64,000 nucleotides of DNA from Clavibacter phaseoli (GTDB lineage: Bacteria; Actinomycetota; Actinomycetes; Actinomycetales; Microbacteriaceae), in assembly GCF_021922925.1 (NCBI RefSeq), contig NZ_CP040786.1, forward strand, positions 2,790,001 through 2,854,000. Reading direction: 5' to 3'. Position numbers and translations under genes: made by a program. The notes under the pieces are model-generated. The model saw only the letters and a program-made list of their open reading frames with translations. It searched no databases and was not told the DNA's origin. Within the stretch, counting starts at the first letter, position 1; each line of letters starts with the position of its first letter. Below, one piece after another: positions 57,269 through 64,000 of this stretch.

Positions 57269-57688
57269 TCAGGCCGCGTCCGCCCGCGCGATCGACACCA
57301 TCCAGTCGATCCCGTAGCGGTCGGTGCACATGCCGAACCGGTCGCCCCACGGCGCGACGTCGAGCGGGAGCACGACGGTGCCGTCGGCCGTCAGCGCGTC
57401 CCACCATCCGGTGAGCACCGTCTCGTCGTCGCCCGAGAGGGAGAGCGTGATCGCGGATCCGCTCGGCACGCCCATCGCCGCCGGGGTGTCCGACGCCATG
57501 AGAACGAAGCCCGCGCCGGAGGTCAGCTGGCCGTGCATCACCTTGTCGACCTCAGCGGGGTCCGTGGACATGCCGCCGTCGCCGAAGGTGGTCGTCTCGA
57601 CGTCGCCGCCGAAGATCCCCTGGTAGAAGCGGAGCGCGTCGGCCGCCTGGTCGCGGAAGGACAGGTACGGGTTCATGATCGCGGACAT
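57269..57688 (-). CDS. VOC family protein (PhnB-like)
   Basis: A 139-aa protein of the glyoxalase/bleomycin-resistance superfamily: NPYLSFRDQAADALRFYQGIFGGDVETTTFGD, then KVMHGQL, and DVAPWGDRFGMCTDRYGIDWMV. The end pattern is the PhnB/YjdN type. The substrate is unknown. ATG 57688 has GGAGCG upstream. Convergent with the siderophore operon. Confidence 0.88.
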   Translation of the reverse strand: MSAIMNPYLSFRDQAADALRFYQGIFGGDVETTTFGDGGMSTDPAEVDKVMHGQLTSGAGFVLMASDTPAAMGVPSGSAITLSLSGDDETVLTGWWDALTADGTVVLPLDVAPWGDRFGMCTDRYGIDWMVSIARADAA

Positions 57689-57808
57689 GGGGGCGCTCCT
57701 CGGGTGGCGGATCCCCGCGGTCTGCGGCGACCCTGGTGGGACCCGATCCTGGCCCTGCCGCACGCGCGGCGCACCGTGACCGCACGTGAGGGTGCGCGGA
57801 GGCGGCGG

Positions 57809-58828
57809 CTAGAGCCCCTGGATCCGCACGCCCGACGTCTCGTCGACGCTCACGCGCCAGCTCACGCTGAACGGCACGTCCTCGTCGAGGTCCTTCACGC
57901 TGCCGTCGTAGAGGGAACGGACGGGGACCTGGATGTGCGCGGTGCCGACGGTCGACGGCACCACCCAGTCGAGGTCGGCGGGGTCGTCGCTCGCGGGCTG
58001 CAGCGCGATCTCCGGCATCTCCGTCATGCTCCACACGGGCGGCGCGGTGATCCGGTCGCGGATCGTCTTCCCGAACGGGCAGCCCGACGGGTACAGCACC
58101 GACTGCGTCGTGCACTCCGTGAGGTACGCCTCGACCTCGGACCGCACGGACGCGACGAGGTCGTCCGTCGGCTCGGCGTCGACGCGCGCGGGCACGACGC
58201 TGCCGGGCTCGGTGACGGCGACCTCGGCGTCCTCCGCCTGGAGGTACCGGGACGCGTGGTCGAGCGCGAGGGACGCGGGCGCGAGCACGAGGTACGTGGA
58301 TCCGGCGCCCGCGGCCGCGTCGCCGCCGGGCGTCGCGGAGACGGCCAGCCCGTTGGCCGTGAACGTCGACGCGTGCCGGAGCTCGAGGTCGATCGCCGCG
58401 ACCGGGCTCGTCGCGAACTCCCACCGGGCGAAGAGGCCGAGGGCCGCGGGGGTCTCGCGCACGCGGAACTCGGTGGATCCCGGCCCCGACGGCAGCGTGT
58501 ACGAGTACGTGACCGCGCGCTCGCCGTCGCCCGCGGGCTCGTCGGACACGAGCTCCACGTCGGCGAGGCCGGGCAGGGCGCGGGCGTCGAGGAGGGCGCG
58601 GCTGCCGTCGTCCGGCAGCACGACGCCGGGGGTGGCGAGTGCGTCGCGGCTGTCCTCGCGGGCGAGCGCGTCGAGGTAGGAGCGCACGAAGCCGTGGGCG
58701 CTGAAGGTGCCCTGGTTGAGCGCGGCGACGGTGCCGAGGAACGCCCCGACCAGGAGCGCCGCGAGCAGGGACCAGATGACGACCGCCCGACGCAGCTCGC
58801 CGCGCGCGTCGACGGCGGGGCTCGGCAT
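57809..58828 (-). CDS. Membrane-anchored exported protein of unknown function
   Basis: A 339-aa protein. A basic N-terminus is followed by one membrane helix (AVVIWSLLAALLVGAFLGTVAAL, about 14-36). The rest is extracellular: FSAHGFVRSYLDALARED looks like the start of an NTF2-like domain, and two Cys (ECTTQ, SGCPFG) may pair. No further family recognised. Leaderless -10 directly upstream; the helicase gene diverges on the other strand. Confidence 0.72.
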   Translation of the reverse strand: MPSPAVDARGELRRAVVIWSLLAALLVGAFLGTVAALNQGTFSAHGFVRSYLDALAREDSRDALATPGVVLPDDGSRALLDARALPGLADVELVSDEPAGDGERAVTYSYTLPSGPGSTEFRVRETPAALGLFARWEFATSPVAAIDLELRHASTFTANGLAVSATPGGDAAAGAGSTYLVLAPASLALDHASRYLQAEDAEVAVTEPGSVVPARVDAEPTDDLVASVRSEVEAYLTECTTQSVLYPSGCPFGKTIRDRITAPPVWSMTEMPEIALQPASDDPADLDWVVPSTVGTAHIQVPVRSLYDGSVKDLDEDVPFSVSWRVSVDETSGVRIQGL

Positions 58829-58835
58829 GCGGATC

Positions 58836-58841
58836 ATCCTA
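58836..58841 (-). promoter_or_regulatory. Leaderless -10 for exported protein gene
   Basis: TAGGAT (minus strand) ends 7 nt before the ATG at 58828. Confidence 0.55.
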
Positions 58842-58959
58842 CGGGCGGGGGATCCGCGCCTCCGCGCCGCGGGGCCGGGGTAGATTCGAGTGCGCATCCG
58901 CGCCGCGCCGCCGCCGTCGATCCGCGCCGCATCCACCCTCGAGCCGCCAGGAGCCCCGC

Positions 58960-60261
58960 GTGAGCACGGTCCCCCTCTCCCCGGAGCAGGCCGCGGTCTT
59001 CCAGGCCATCGAGGGGACGCGCGACCACATCTTCGTCACGGGCCGCGCCGGCACCGGCAAGTCGACCCTCCTCACGCACCTGTCGTGGAACACCGAGAAG
59101 CAGATCGTCATCTGCGCGCCCACGGGCGTCGCGGCGCTCAACGTCGGCGGCCAGACCATCCACTCGCTCTTCAAGCTGCCCATCGGGGTCATCGCCGACG
59201 AGGAGATCGAGCAGACCGGGGAGCTGCGGAAGCTCCTCAACACCATCGACACGCTCGTCATCGACGAGGTCTCCATGGTCAACGCCGACCTCGTCGACGC
59301 CATCGACCGCAGCCTCCGCCAGGCCCGCCACAAGAAGGACGTGCCGTTCGGGGGCGTGCAGGTCGTGCTCTTCGGGGATCCGTACCAGCTGGCCCCCGTG
59401 CCGGGCGACGGCGACGAGCGCGCCTACTTCGCCGACCGCTACCGCTCCATGTGGTTCTTCGACGCGAAGGTGTGGGAGGAGGCGCAGCTGCGGATCTACG
59501 AGCTCACCGAGATCCACCGGCAGCACGAGGAGGCGTTCAAGGAGATGCTCAACGCCGTGCGCCACGGACGCGTCACGGCGGAGATCGCGGGCGTGCTCAA
59601 CGCGGCGGGCGCCCGGCCGGCCCCGACCGACGGCGCCATCACGCTCGCCACCCGCAACGACACCGTGAACCGGATCAACGCGGAGGCCCTCAAGCGCCTG
59701 CCCGGCCGCTCGCTCACCGCCACCGCCGACGTCACGGGCGACTTCGGCGGCCGCACCTACCCGGCCGACGAGAAGCTCGACCTCAAGATCGGCGCGCAGG
59801 TGATGTTCCTCCGCAACGACGTCGACCAGCGCTGGGTGAACGGATCCGTCGGCGTCGTGACGCGCATCGACACCAACGTGTACGTCGAGCTCGACGGCGT
59901 CGTGCACGAGGTCGAGCCCGTCACGTGGGAGAAGCACAAGTACTCGTACTCGCCCACCACCAAGCAGCTGCGGCGTGACGTCGTGGCCGACTTCACGCAG
60001 TTCCCGCTGCGCCTCGCGTGGGCGGTCACCATCCACAAGTCGCAGGGCAAGACGTACGACCGGGCGATCGTCGACCTCGGCGCGCGCGTCTTCAGCCCGG
60101 GTCAGACGTACGTGGCGCTCAGCCGGATCACCGACATCGGCGGCCTGTACCTCACGCGTCCGCTGCGCCCGGGCGACATCATCGTCGACGAGAACGTGCG
60201 GCGGTTCATGAGCGAGGCCACCCGGATCCGGGTGACGCCGGCGGTCGCGCCCGCGAGCTGA
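58960..60261 (+). CDS. Pif1-like DNA helicase
   Basis: A 433-aa SF1B helicase. Walker A GRAGTGKST (28-36), Walker B with LVIDEVSMVNADLVDAID, FGDPYQLAPVPG, then FPLRLAWAVTIHKSQGKTYDRAIVDL and PGQTYVALSRITDIGGLYLTRP (UvrD_C_2 type). Pif1 proteins unwind DNA including G-quadruplexes. The start is GTG. A TAGATT element lies about 80 bp upstream. It is a compact core without extra domains. Confidence 0.9.
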   Translation: MSTVPLSPEQAAVFQAIEGTRDHIFVTGRAGTGKSTLLTHLSWNTEKQIVICAPTGVAALNVGGQTIHSLFKLPIGVIADEEIEQTGELRKLLNTIDTLVIDEVSMVNADLVDAIDRSLRQARHKKDVPFGGVQVVLFGDPYQLAPVPGDGDERAYFADRYRSMWFFDAKVWEEAQLRIYELTEIHRQHEEAFKEMLNAVRHGRVTAEIAGVLNAAGARPAPTDGAITLATRNDTVNRINAEALKRLPGRSLTATADVTGDFGGRTYPADEKLDLKIGAQVMFLRNDVDQRWVNGSVGVVTRIDTNVYVELDGVVHEVEPVTWEKHKYSYSPTTKQLRRDVVADFTQFPLRLAWAVTIHKSQGKTYDRAIVDLGARVFSPGQTYVALSRITDIGGLYLTRPLRPGDIIVDENVRRFMSEATRIRVTPAVAPAS

Positions 60262-60292
60262 CGCGCCTGTCCGACGGCTCGCGCCCGCCGGC

Positions 60293-60964
60293 TCAGTGGC
60301 CGGAGTGCTCGCCCTGGATGCCGTCGAGGTCGATGGAGCTGTGCTGGCCGTGCGGGACGGCGAACTCGCCGGCGCGCGTGAGCGAGAGGGCGGGCGTGAC
60401 GAGGCCAGCGACGACGAAGGCGCCGATGAGCACGCCCACGAGGTAGCGGCCGCCGGTGCGCTCGGGCTCGGCCGCGGAGGTGGCTGCGGCGGTCGCGACG
60501 GGCGCCGGGGAGGCCGGCGCGGCCGGGAGCGGGGCGCCGGATCCGATGAGCGCGGCGTCGGCCGGGAACGTCGCCTCGACGGCCGTGCACACGGCCTTCG
60601 CCTCGGACTCGGCGCGGGAGCGGAGGTGGCGGCCGACGACCGCGGCGACGACGAGGTCGAGCAGGGTCGCGGCGAGCATGGGGATCGCGGGCAGGTCGCT
60701 CGTGATGCCGGGGGCGGACATGACGACCGCGGCGGTGACGAGGAGCGCCCAGCCGGCGACCGGGACGAGAGCGCCGACGGCGGCCCAGCCCGGGATCGGC
60801 AGGCGGTCGGAGCGGAGGACCGCGATGGCCCAGGCGCCCTCGGCGACGCCGATGACGAGCAGGGCCACCATGGCCGCGGGCGGGGATCCCGCGCCGACGG
60901 CCAGGTGGATGAGCGCGGCGCCCAGGGCGGCGAGAGCCAGCCAGTGGCGGATGAGCAGTGACAC
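60293..60964 (-). CDS. Hypothetical membrane protein
   Basis: A 223-aa protein with four N-terminal helices (LIRHWLALAALGAALIHLAVG, PAAMVALLVIGVAEGAWAIAV, WAAVGALVPVAGWALLVTAA, LAATLLDLVVAAVVGRHL), an Ala/Pro-rich cytosolic or loop segment (about 145-170), one more helix (LVGVLIGAFVVAGLVTPALSL) and a His-containing tail. No domain recognised. The GTG at 60964 has GAAGGG upstream. Converges with the helicase gene. Confidence 0.72.
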   Translation of the reverse strand: MSLLIRHWLALAALGAALIHLAVGAGSPPAAMVALLVIGVAEGAWAIAVLRSDRLPIPGWAAVGALVPVAGWALLVTAAVVMSAPGITSDLPAIPMLAATLLDLVVAAVVGRHLRSRAESEAKAVCTAVEATFPADAALIGSGAPLPAAPASPAPVATAAATSAAEPERTGGRYLVGVLIGAFVVAGLVTPALSLTRAGEFAVPHGQHSSIDLDGIQGEHSGH

Positions 60965-60997
60965 GTGCTGGTCCCTTCGTCGTCCCGGGCGCCGCGG

Positions 60998-61084
60998 GTG
61001 GTGCGGTGCTGCGTGCTGTCGTGCGGGTGGTGCCGTGGTGCGTGACGCGCCCGGTGCGGCGGCGCGGCGGTGGTGCTGTGGTGC
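60998..61084. repeat. Five GTGGTGC direct repeats
   Basis: GTGGTGC occurs at 60998, 61027, 61035, 61070 and 61078, irregularly spaced, between two minus-strand genes. Its RNA (GCACCAC) would be in the leader of the gene at 60964. No terminator is obvious here. Confidence 0.55.
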
Positions 61085-61094
61085 CGGGTGCTGC

Positions 61095-61514
61095 CTAGGC
61101 GGCGCGGGCGGCGCGGTTGCGGACGCCCTTCTCGGCGCCGAGGCCCACGATCAGCAGCACGACGGCGCTGCCGAGGTGCAGGAAGTGGTCCGCGGTGTTG
61201 AGCGCGAGGATGTTGAAGTCGGTGCTCACGAGGAAGAAGCCGACGATGCCGAGCGCGAGGTACGCGAACCCGACGGTGGAGTTGACGGCCTTGGCCGACG
61301 CGACGCTGGAGAGGCCGCCGATGAGCAGAGCCGCGCCGATGAGGAGGTGGGCCACGTTGTGGAACGGGTTCACCATGAAGATCCCGAGCAGCAGGCCGCC
61401 GTCGGAGGAGAAGAAGCCCCCGCTCTGCGGCGGGAACAGGAAGCCGAGAAGGCCGACGAGGACGTAGACGGCGCCGAAGACGGTGCCGAGCAGGCGGTTC
61501 GGGGATGAGCTCAT
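61095..61514 (-). CDS. DUF4383 family membrane protein
   Basis: A 139-aa protein with four helices: LLGTVFGAVYVLVGLLGFL, LGIFMVNPFHNVAHLLIGAALLIGG, FAYLALGIVGFFL, and HFLHLGSAVVLLIVGLG. NPFHNVAHLLIG is the DUF4383 signature. ATG 61514 with GGAGGC upstream. Function unknown. Confidence 0.85.
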   Translation of the reverse strand: MSSSPNRLLGTVFGAVYVLVGLLGFLFPPQSGGFFSSDGGLLLGIFMVNPFHNVAHLLIGAALLIGGLSSVASAKAVNSTVGFAYLALGIVGFFLVSTDFNILALNTADHFLHLGSAVVLLIVGLGAEKGVRNRAARAA

Positions 61515-61614
61515 GATGGTGCCTCCACTGGTAGGGAAGAGCCGGGGATCTCCCAGGCTCCCTACATTCGTACCGCCTACGCGCGTGGATTGGTGACACC
61601 GCGACACTGATTGG

Positions 61615-62265
61615 TCACGGGTTTCCGAGATGCTCCAGGAGGAAGGCCTCGGTGCGCCGGTAGGCGAGGGCCGCGGCGTCGGGGTCGAAGCGGTCGCGGA
61701 GGCTCGCGTTCGGGAACACGGGCGACGTGCCGGGGTAGGTGCGCGAGGTGATGGGCGTGCCGTGCTCGCGGAGCCGGCCGATGAAGGCCTCGGGCCGCTG
61801 GTCGTCGATCCAGTCGTCGTGCTCGGCGAGGTGGAGGAGCACCGCGCACGGGATGACGCCGTGCTCCTGGGGGCCGAGGCTCGCGCAGTAGGCGACGACC
61901 GCGTCGGCGCCGCCGTCCTGCGCCTCGAGGAGCGCGAGCCAGCCGCCGGGCGCGAAGCCGACCAGGCCGACCCGCCGGGATCCGCGGGCGCGCGCCGAGT
62001 CGATGCCGTCGCGGATCGTGCCGAGGGCGAACCCCACGTCCAGCTGCGCCGCGAGCCCCTCCGCGAGGCCGTCGTCGAGGGTGGCACGGCCGTCGTAGAG
62101 GTCGGGCACGAGCACGTGGAAGCCCGCGCGGGCGAGCGCGAGCGCGTACTGGTCGAGCCAGGGGAGGCGGCCGTGGTCGTCGTGGACGAGCACCACCACG
62201 GGGCCGCCGGGTTCGCCGAACTCGAGGGTGATGCCGGGATGCGGCAGGTCGACGATCTCGGGCAT
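61615..62265 (-). CDS. Dienelactone hydrolase-like protein, catalytic residues missing
   Basis: A 216-aa alpha/beta hydrolase related to dienelactone hydrolase: VVVLVHDDHGRLPWLDQYALALARAGFHVLVPDLYDG and a C-terminal RRTEAFLLEHL. The nucleophile motif G-x-C-x-G-G is GFAPGG here (A105), and the usual GHGF histidine is replaced by SPVF in TYPGTSPVF. It may be inactive or use other residues. A leaderless -10 precedes the ATG. Confidence 0.8.
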   Translation of the reverse strand: MPEIVDLPHPGITLEFGEPGGPVVVLVHDDHGRLPWLDQYALALARAGFHVLVPDLYDGRATLDDGLAEGLAAQLDVGFALGTIRDGIDSARARGSRRVGLVGFAPGGWLALLEAQDGGADAVVAYCASLGPQEHGVIPCAVLLHLAEHDDWIDDQRPEAFIGRLREHGTPITSRTYPGTSPVFPNASLRDRFDPDAAALAYRRTEAFLLEHLGNP

Positions 62266-62271
62266 GGGGAG

Positions 62272-62277
62272 AACCTA
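62272..62277 (-). promoter_or_regulatory. Leaderless -10 for hydrolase-like gene
   Basis: TAGGTT (minus strand) ends 6 nt before the ATG at 62265. Confidence 0.58.
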
Positions 62278-62320
62278 TCGTCGGGCTGTCGCGTGCCGCG
62301 CCGTGGAGGAGGATCGACGC

Positions 62321-63022
62321 ATGGGATACCGCAACCGCCTCGCCGCCGCCACGACCGCCCTCGCCATCGCCGTCGCGCTCGCCGGCTGCTCGACGCCGCC
62401 GCGCACACCGGAGGACGCCGCCAGCCCGAGCGCCGACGCGGCCGCCCCCTCCGAGACCGAGTCGCAGGGATGGAACCGCGCCGACCTCTCCTTCGCCGAG
62501 GAGATGGGCGACCACGCCGCGGGTTCCGTGGAGCTCGCGGTGGCCGCGCTCACGGTGGCCGACCTCCCGCAGGGGGCGGAGGAGCTGGCCGTGCAGATCC
62601 GCGACGAGCAGGGCCCGCAGGCCGAGGAGCTCGCGCAGCTCGCCGAGGGGTGGTCGGGCGAGGAGGGCGGATCCGGCGCGAACGGCACCGAGGATCGCGA
62701 CGAGGCGGGCGGCACCTCCGCCAGCGGCGGATCCGAGGACGGCGCGGCGAGCGGCGCCGCGTCCGAGGCCGACCTCGACGCGATGCGCGACACGGCCTTC
62801 GACTCGGAGCTGCAGGTGCTGAAGGCGGCGACCGGCACGGACGCGGCCCGCCTGTTCCTGCAGGGCATGATCGCCCGGCACCAGGCCGCGATCGAGCTGG
62901 CCGACGGCGAGGCGCAGCTCGGCACGTCGACCGAGGCGCTCGACCTCGCGGGCGCCATGTCGGCGTCGCAGGGCGACCAGCTCACCAAGATGCGCGCGCT
63001 GCTGGAGTCGTACGGCGGCTGA
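62321..63022 (+). CDS. DUF305 family lipoprotein
   Basis: A 233-aa exported protein. Lipobox LAGC (C23) is followed by an acidic Ala/Ser region. The DUF305 domain is split by a Gly/Ser/Glu-rich insert (about 108-150): NRADLSFAEEMGDHAAGSVELA precedes it, and LQVLKAATGTDAARLFLQGMIARHQAAIELADGEAQ follows. Some His ligands are kept, but the first motif lacks the common HHQ. Metal binding is suspected in this family. GGAGGAGG before the ATG. Confidence 0.85.
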   Translation: MGYRNRLAAATTALAIAVALAGCSTPPRTPEDAASPSADAAAPSETESQGWNRADLSFAEEMGDHAAGSVELAVAALTVADLPQGAEELAVQIRDEQGPQAEELAQLAEGWSGEEGGSGANGTEDRDEAGGTSASGGSEDGAASGAASEADLDAMRDTAFDSELQVLKAATGTDAARLFLQGMIARHQAAIELADGEAQLGTSTEALDLAGAMSASQGDQLTKMRALLESYGG

Positions 63023-63029
63023 TCCCCGG

Positions 63030-63076
63030 TGCACGACCGAGGGCCCGACGCGCATCGCGTCGGGCCCTCGGTCGTG
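63030..63076. terminator. Bidirectional terminator, perfect 22-bp stem
   Basis: Arms 63030-63051 and 63055-63076 are fully complementary with a CAT loop, between convergent DUF305 and aminopeptidase genes. It is the longest perfect hairpin seen in the window. Confidence 0.9.
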
Positions 63077-63107
63077 CGGGCGGGTCCTGCCGGTCCGCGC
63101 GGCCGGC

Positions 63108-64000
63108 TCAGGCGGCCGGGCGGAGGAACGCGGCGGCCGCGGCGGCGAGGTGCCCCGGGTCGTCGGCGCCGCACAGCTCGCGGGCCGAGTGCATCGAGAG
63201 CAGCGGGATGCCGACGTCGACCGTGCGGATCCCGAGGCGCGTCGCCGTGATCGGGCCGATGGTCGAGCCGCACGGCACCGCGTTGCTGGAGACGAACTCC
63301 TGGTAGGGCACGCCCGCGCGCTCGCAGGCCAGGGCCCACTCGCGCGCGCCCACGCCGTCGGTGGCGTAGCGCTGGTTCGCGTTGATCTTCAGCAGCGGGC
63401 CGCCGTTGGGCACCGGCCGGTTGGCGGGGTCGTGGCGGTCGGGGTAGTTCGGGTGCACGGCGTGGCCGGCGTCGGCGGAGAGGCACCAGGAGGAGGCGAA
63501 CGCGCGGCGGCGCTCCTCGGATCCGGCGCCGAGCCCGGCGGAGATGCGACCGAGCACGTCCTCGAGGATGGGGCCGGCGGCGCCCGACGGGGTCGCGGAT
63601 CCGACCTCCTCGTGGTCGAAGGCGGCGAGCACCGCGACGGGCGCGTCCGGGTCCTCGTCCGCGGCGGCGGCGAGCTCGAGCAGGGCGACGAGGCCCGCGT
63701 GCACCGAGCTGAGGTTGTCCATGCGGCCGGCGGCGAAGAGCTCGCCGTCGAGGCCGAGGGATCCGGGTGCCTGCGTGTCCGCGACGCCCACGTCGTAGCC
63801 GAGCACGTCGTCCGCGGCCAGCCCCACGAGGCCGGCCAGGTGGCCGAGCACGTCCGCCTCGGCGGGGGAGCCGGTGCCGAGGATCGGGGACATGTGCCGC
63901 TGCGGATCCAGCCGCAGGCCGTCCGTGTTGACCCCGCGGTCGAGGTGCACCGCGAGCTGCGGGAAGCGCAGCAGCGGGCCGGTGCGGACGAGGTGGCGCC
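63108..64000 (-). CDS. M18 family aminopeptidase (5' end cut by window edge)
   Basis: The C-terminal part (about 297 codons) of a zinc aminopeptidase of the M18/aspartyl aminopeptidase family. Motifs: AFDHEEVGSATPSGAAGP (metal and catalytic acid), AGRMDNLSSVHAG, SADAGHAVHPNYPDRHDP, and MHSARELCGADDPGHLA at the end. The frame is open to the window end (RHLVRTGPLLRFPQLAVHLDRGVN), so roughly 130 residues are missing. Confidence 0.95.
   Translation of the reverse strand, partial: RHLVRTGPLLRFPQLAVHLDRGVNTDGLRLDPQRHMSPILGTGSPAEADVLGHLAGLVGLAADDVLGYDVGVADTQAPGSLGLDGELFAAGRMDNLSSVHAGLVALLELAAAADEDPDAPVAVLAAFDHEEVGSATPSGAAGPILEDVLGRISAGLGAGSEERRRAFASSWCLSADAGHAVHPNYPDRHDPANRPVPNGGPLLKINANQRYATDGVGAREWALACERAGVPYQEFVSSNAVPCGSTIGPITATRLGIRTVDVGIPLLSMHSARELCGADDPGHLAAAAAAFLRPAA

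Overview
The window is a GC-rich (roughly 72 %) stretch around a chromosomal replication origin. Gene order on the left (gyrB, dciA, recF, gnd, dnaN, oriC, dnaA, rpmH, rnpA, yidD, yidC, khpB, rsmG, parA, parB) is the classical actinobacterial origin layout. The short gnd between dnaN and recF, the zinc-free ribosomal proteins, and the very high GC with GTG starts suggest a Microbacteriaceae member, probably Clavibacter or a close relative. The genus is inferred from synteny and composition, not from a database search. No tRNA, rRNA, insertion sequence, prophage or CRISPR array was found.

Region 1 (1-14,100) is replication, segregation and the rpmH cluster. Genes left of the origin run leftwards and genes right of it rightwards, so both arms follow the replication forks. 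The dnaN-dnaA gap holds DnaA boxes and a three-armed hairpin; the dnaA-rpmH gap holds two more boxes. Two parS sites lie before rsmG and one before parA. Region 2 (14,100-22,200) runs leftwards: ddl-like ligase, PLP aminotransferase, thioredoxin and thioredoxin reductase, murJ, and a large secreted DUF6049 protein. Region 3 (22,260-27,480) runs rightwards: CCA-adding enzyme, rpsF-ssb-rpsR-rplI, and dnaB behind an AT-richer gap with DnaA-like boxes.

Region 4 (27,600-43,990) is housekeeping and metabolism: CHY zinc-finger protein and RF3, a MerR regulator, a GT4 glycosyltransferase, glycerate kinase, polyphosphate-glucokinase-like ROK kinase, purB, a low-molecular-weight phosphatase, a WXG-like/lipase gene pair, an HisC-like aminotransferase and a branched-chain-type 2-oxoacid dehydrogenase (E1 alpha, E1 beta, E2). 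Region 5 (44,020-48,540) is a zinc-limitation block: Zur-box-like operator, zinc ABC importer, Zur, then cysteine-poor L28, L33 and S14, followed by HU. Region 6 (48,660-64,000) holds a CopD-CtaG fusion, a membrane protein with a winged-helix regulator, a siderophore ABC importer behind an IdeR/DtxR-like box, a Pif1-like helicase, several membrane proteins, a dienelactone-hydrolase-like pseudoenzyme, a DUF305 lipoprotein and a cut-off M18 aminopeptidase.

Two window-wide patterns stand out. At least eleven genes have a TANNNT hexamer ending 6-9 nt before the start codon, which predicts leaderless mRNAs. The palindrome GGATCC occurs far more often than composition predicts, and is missing from the parAB region.
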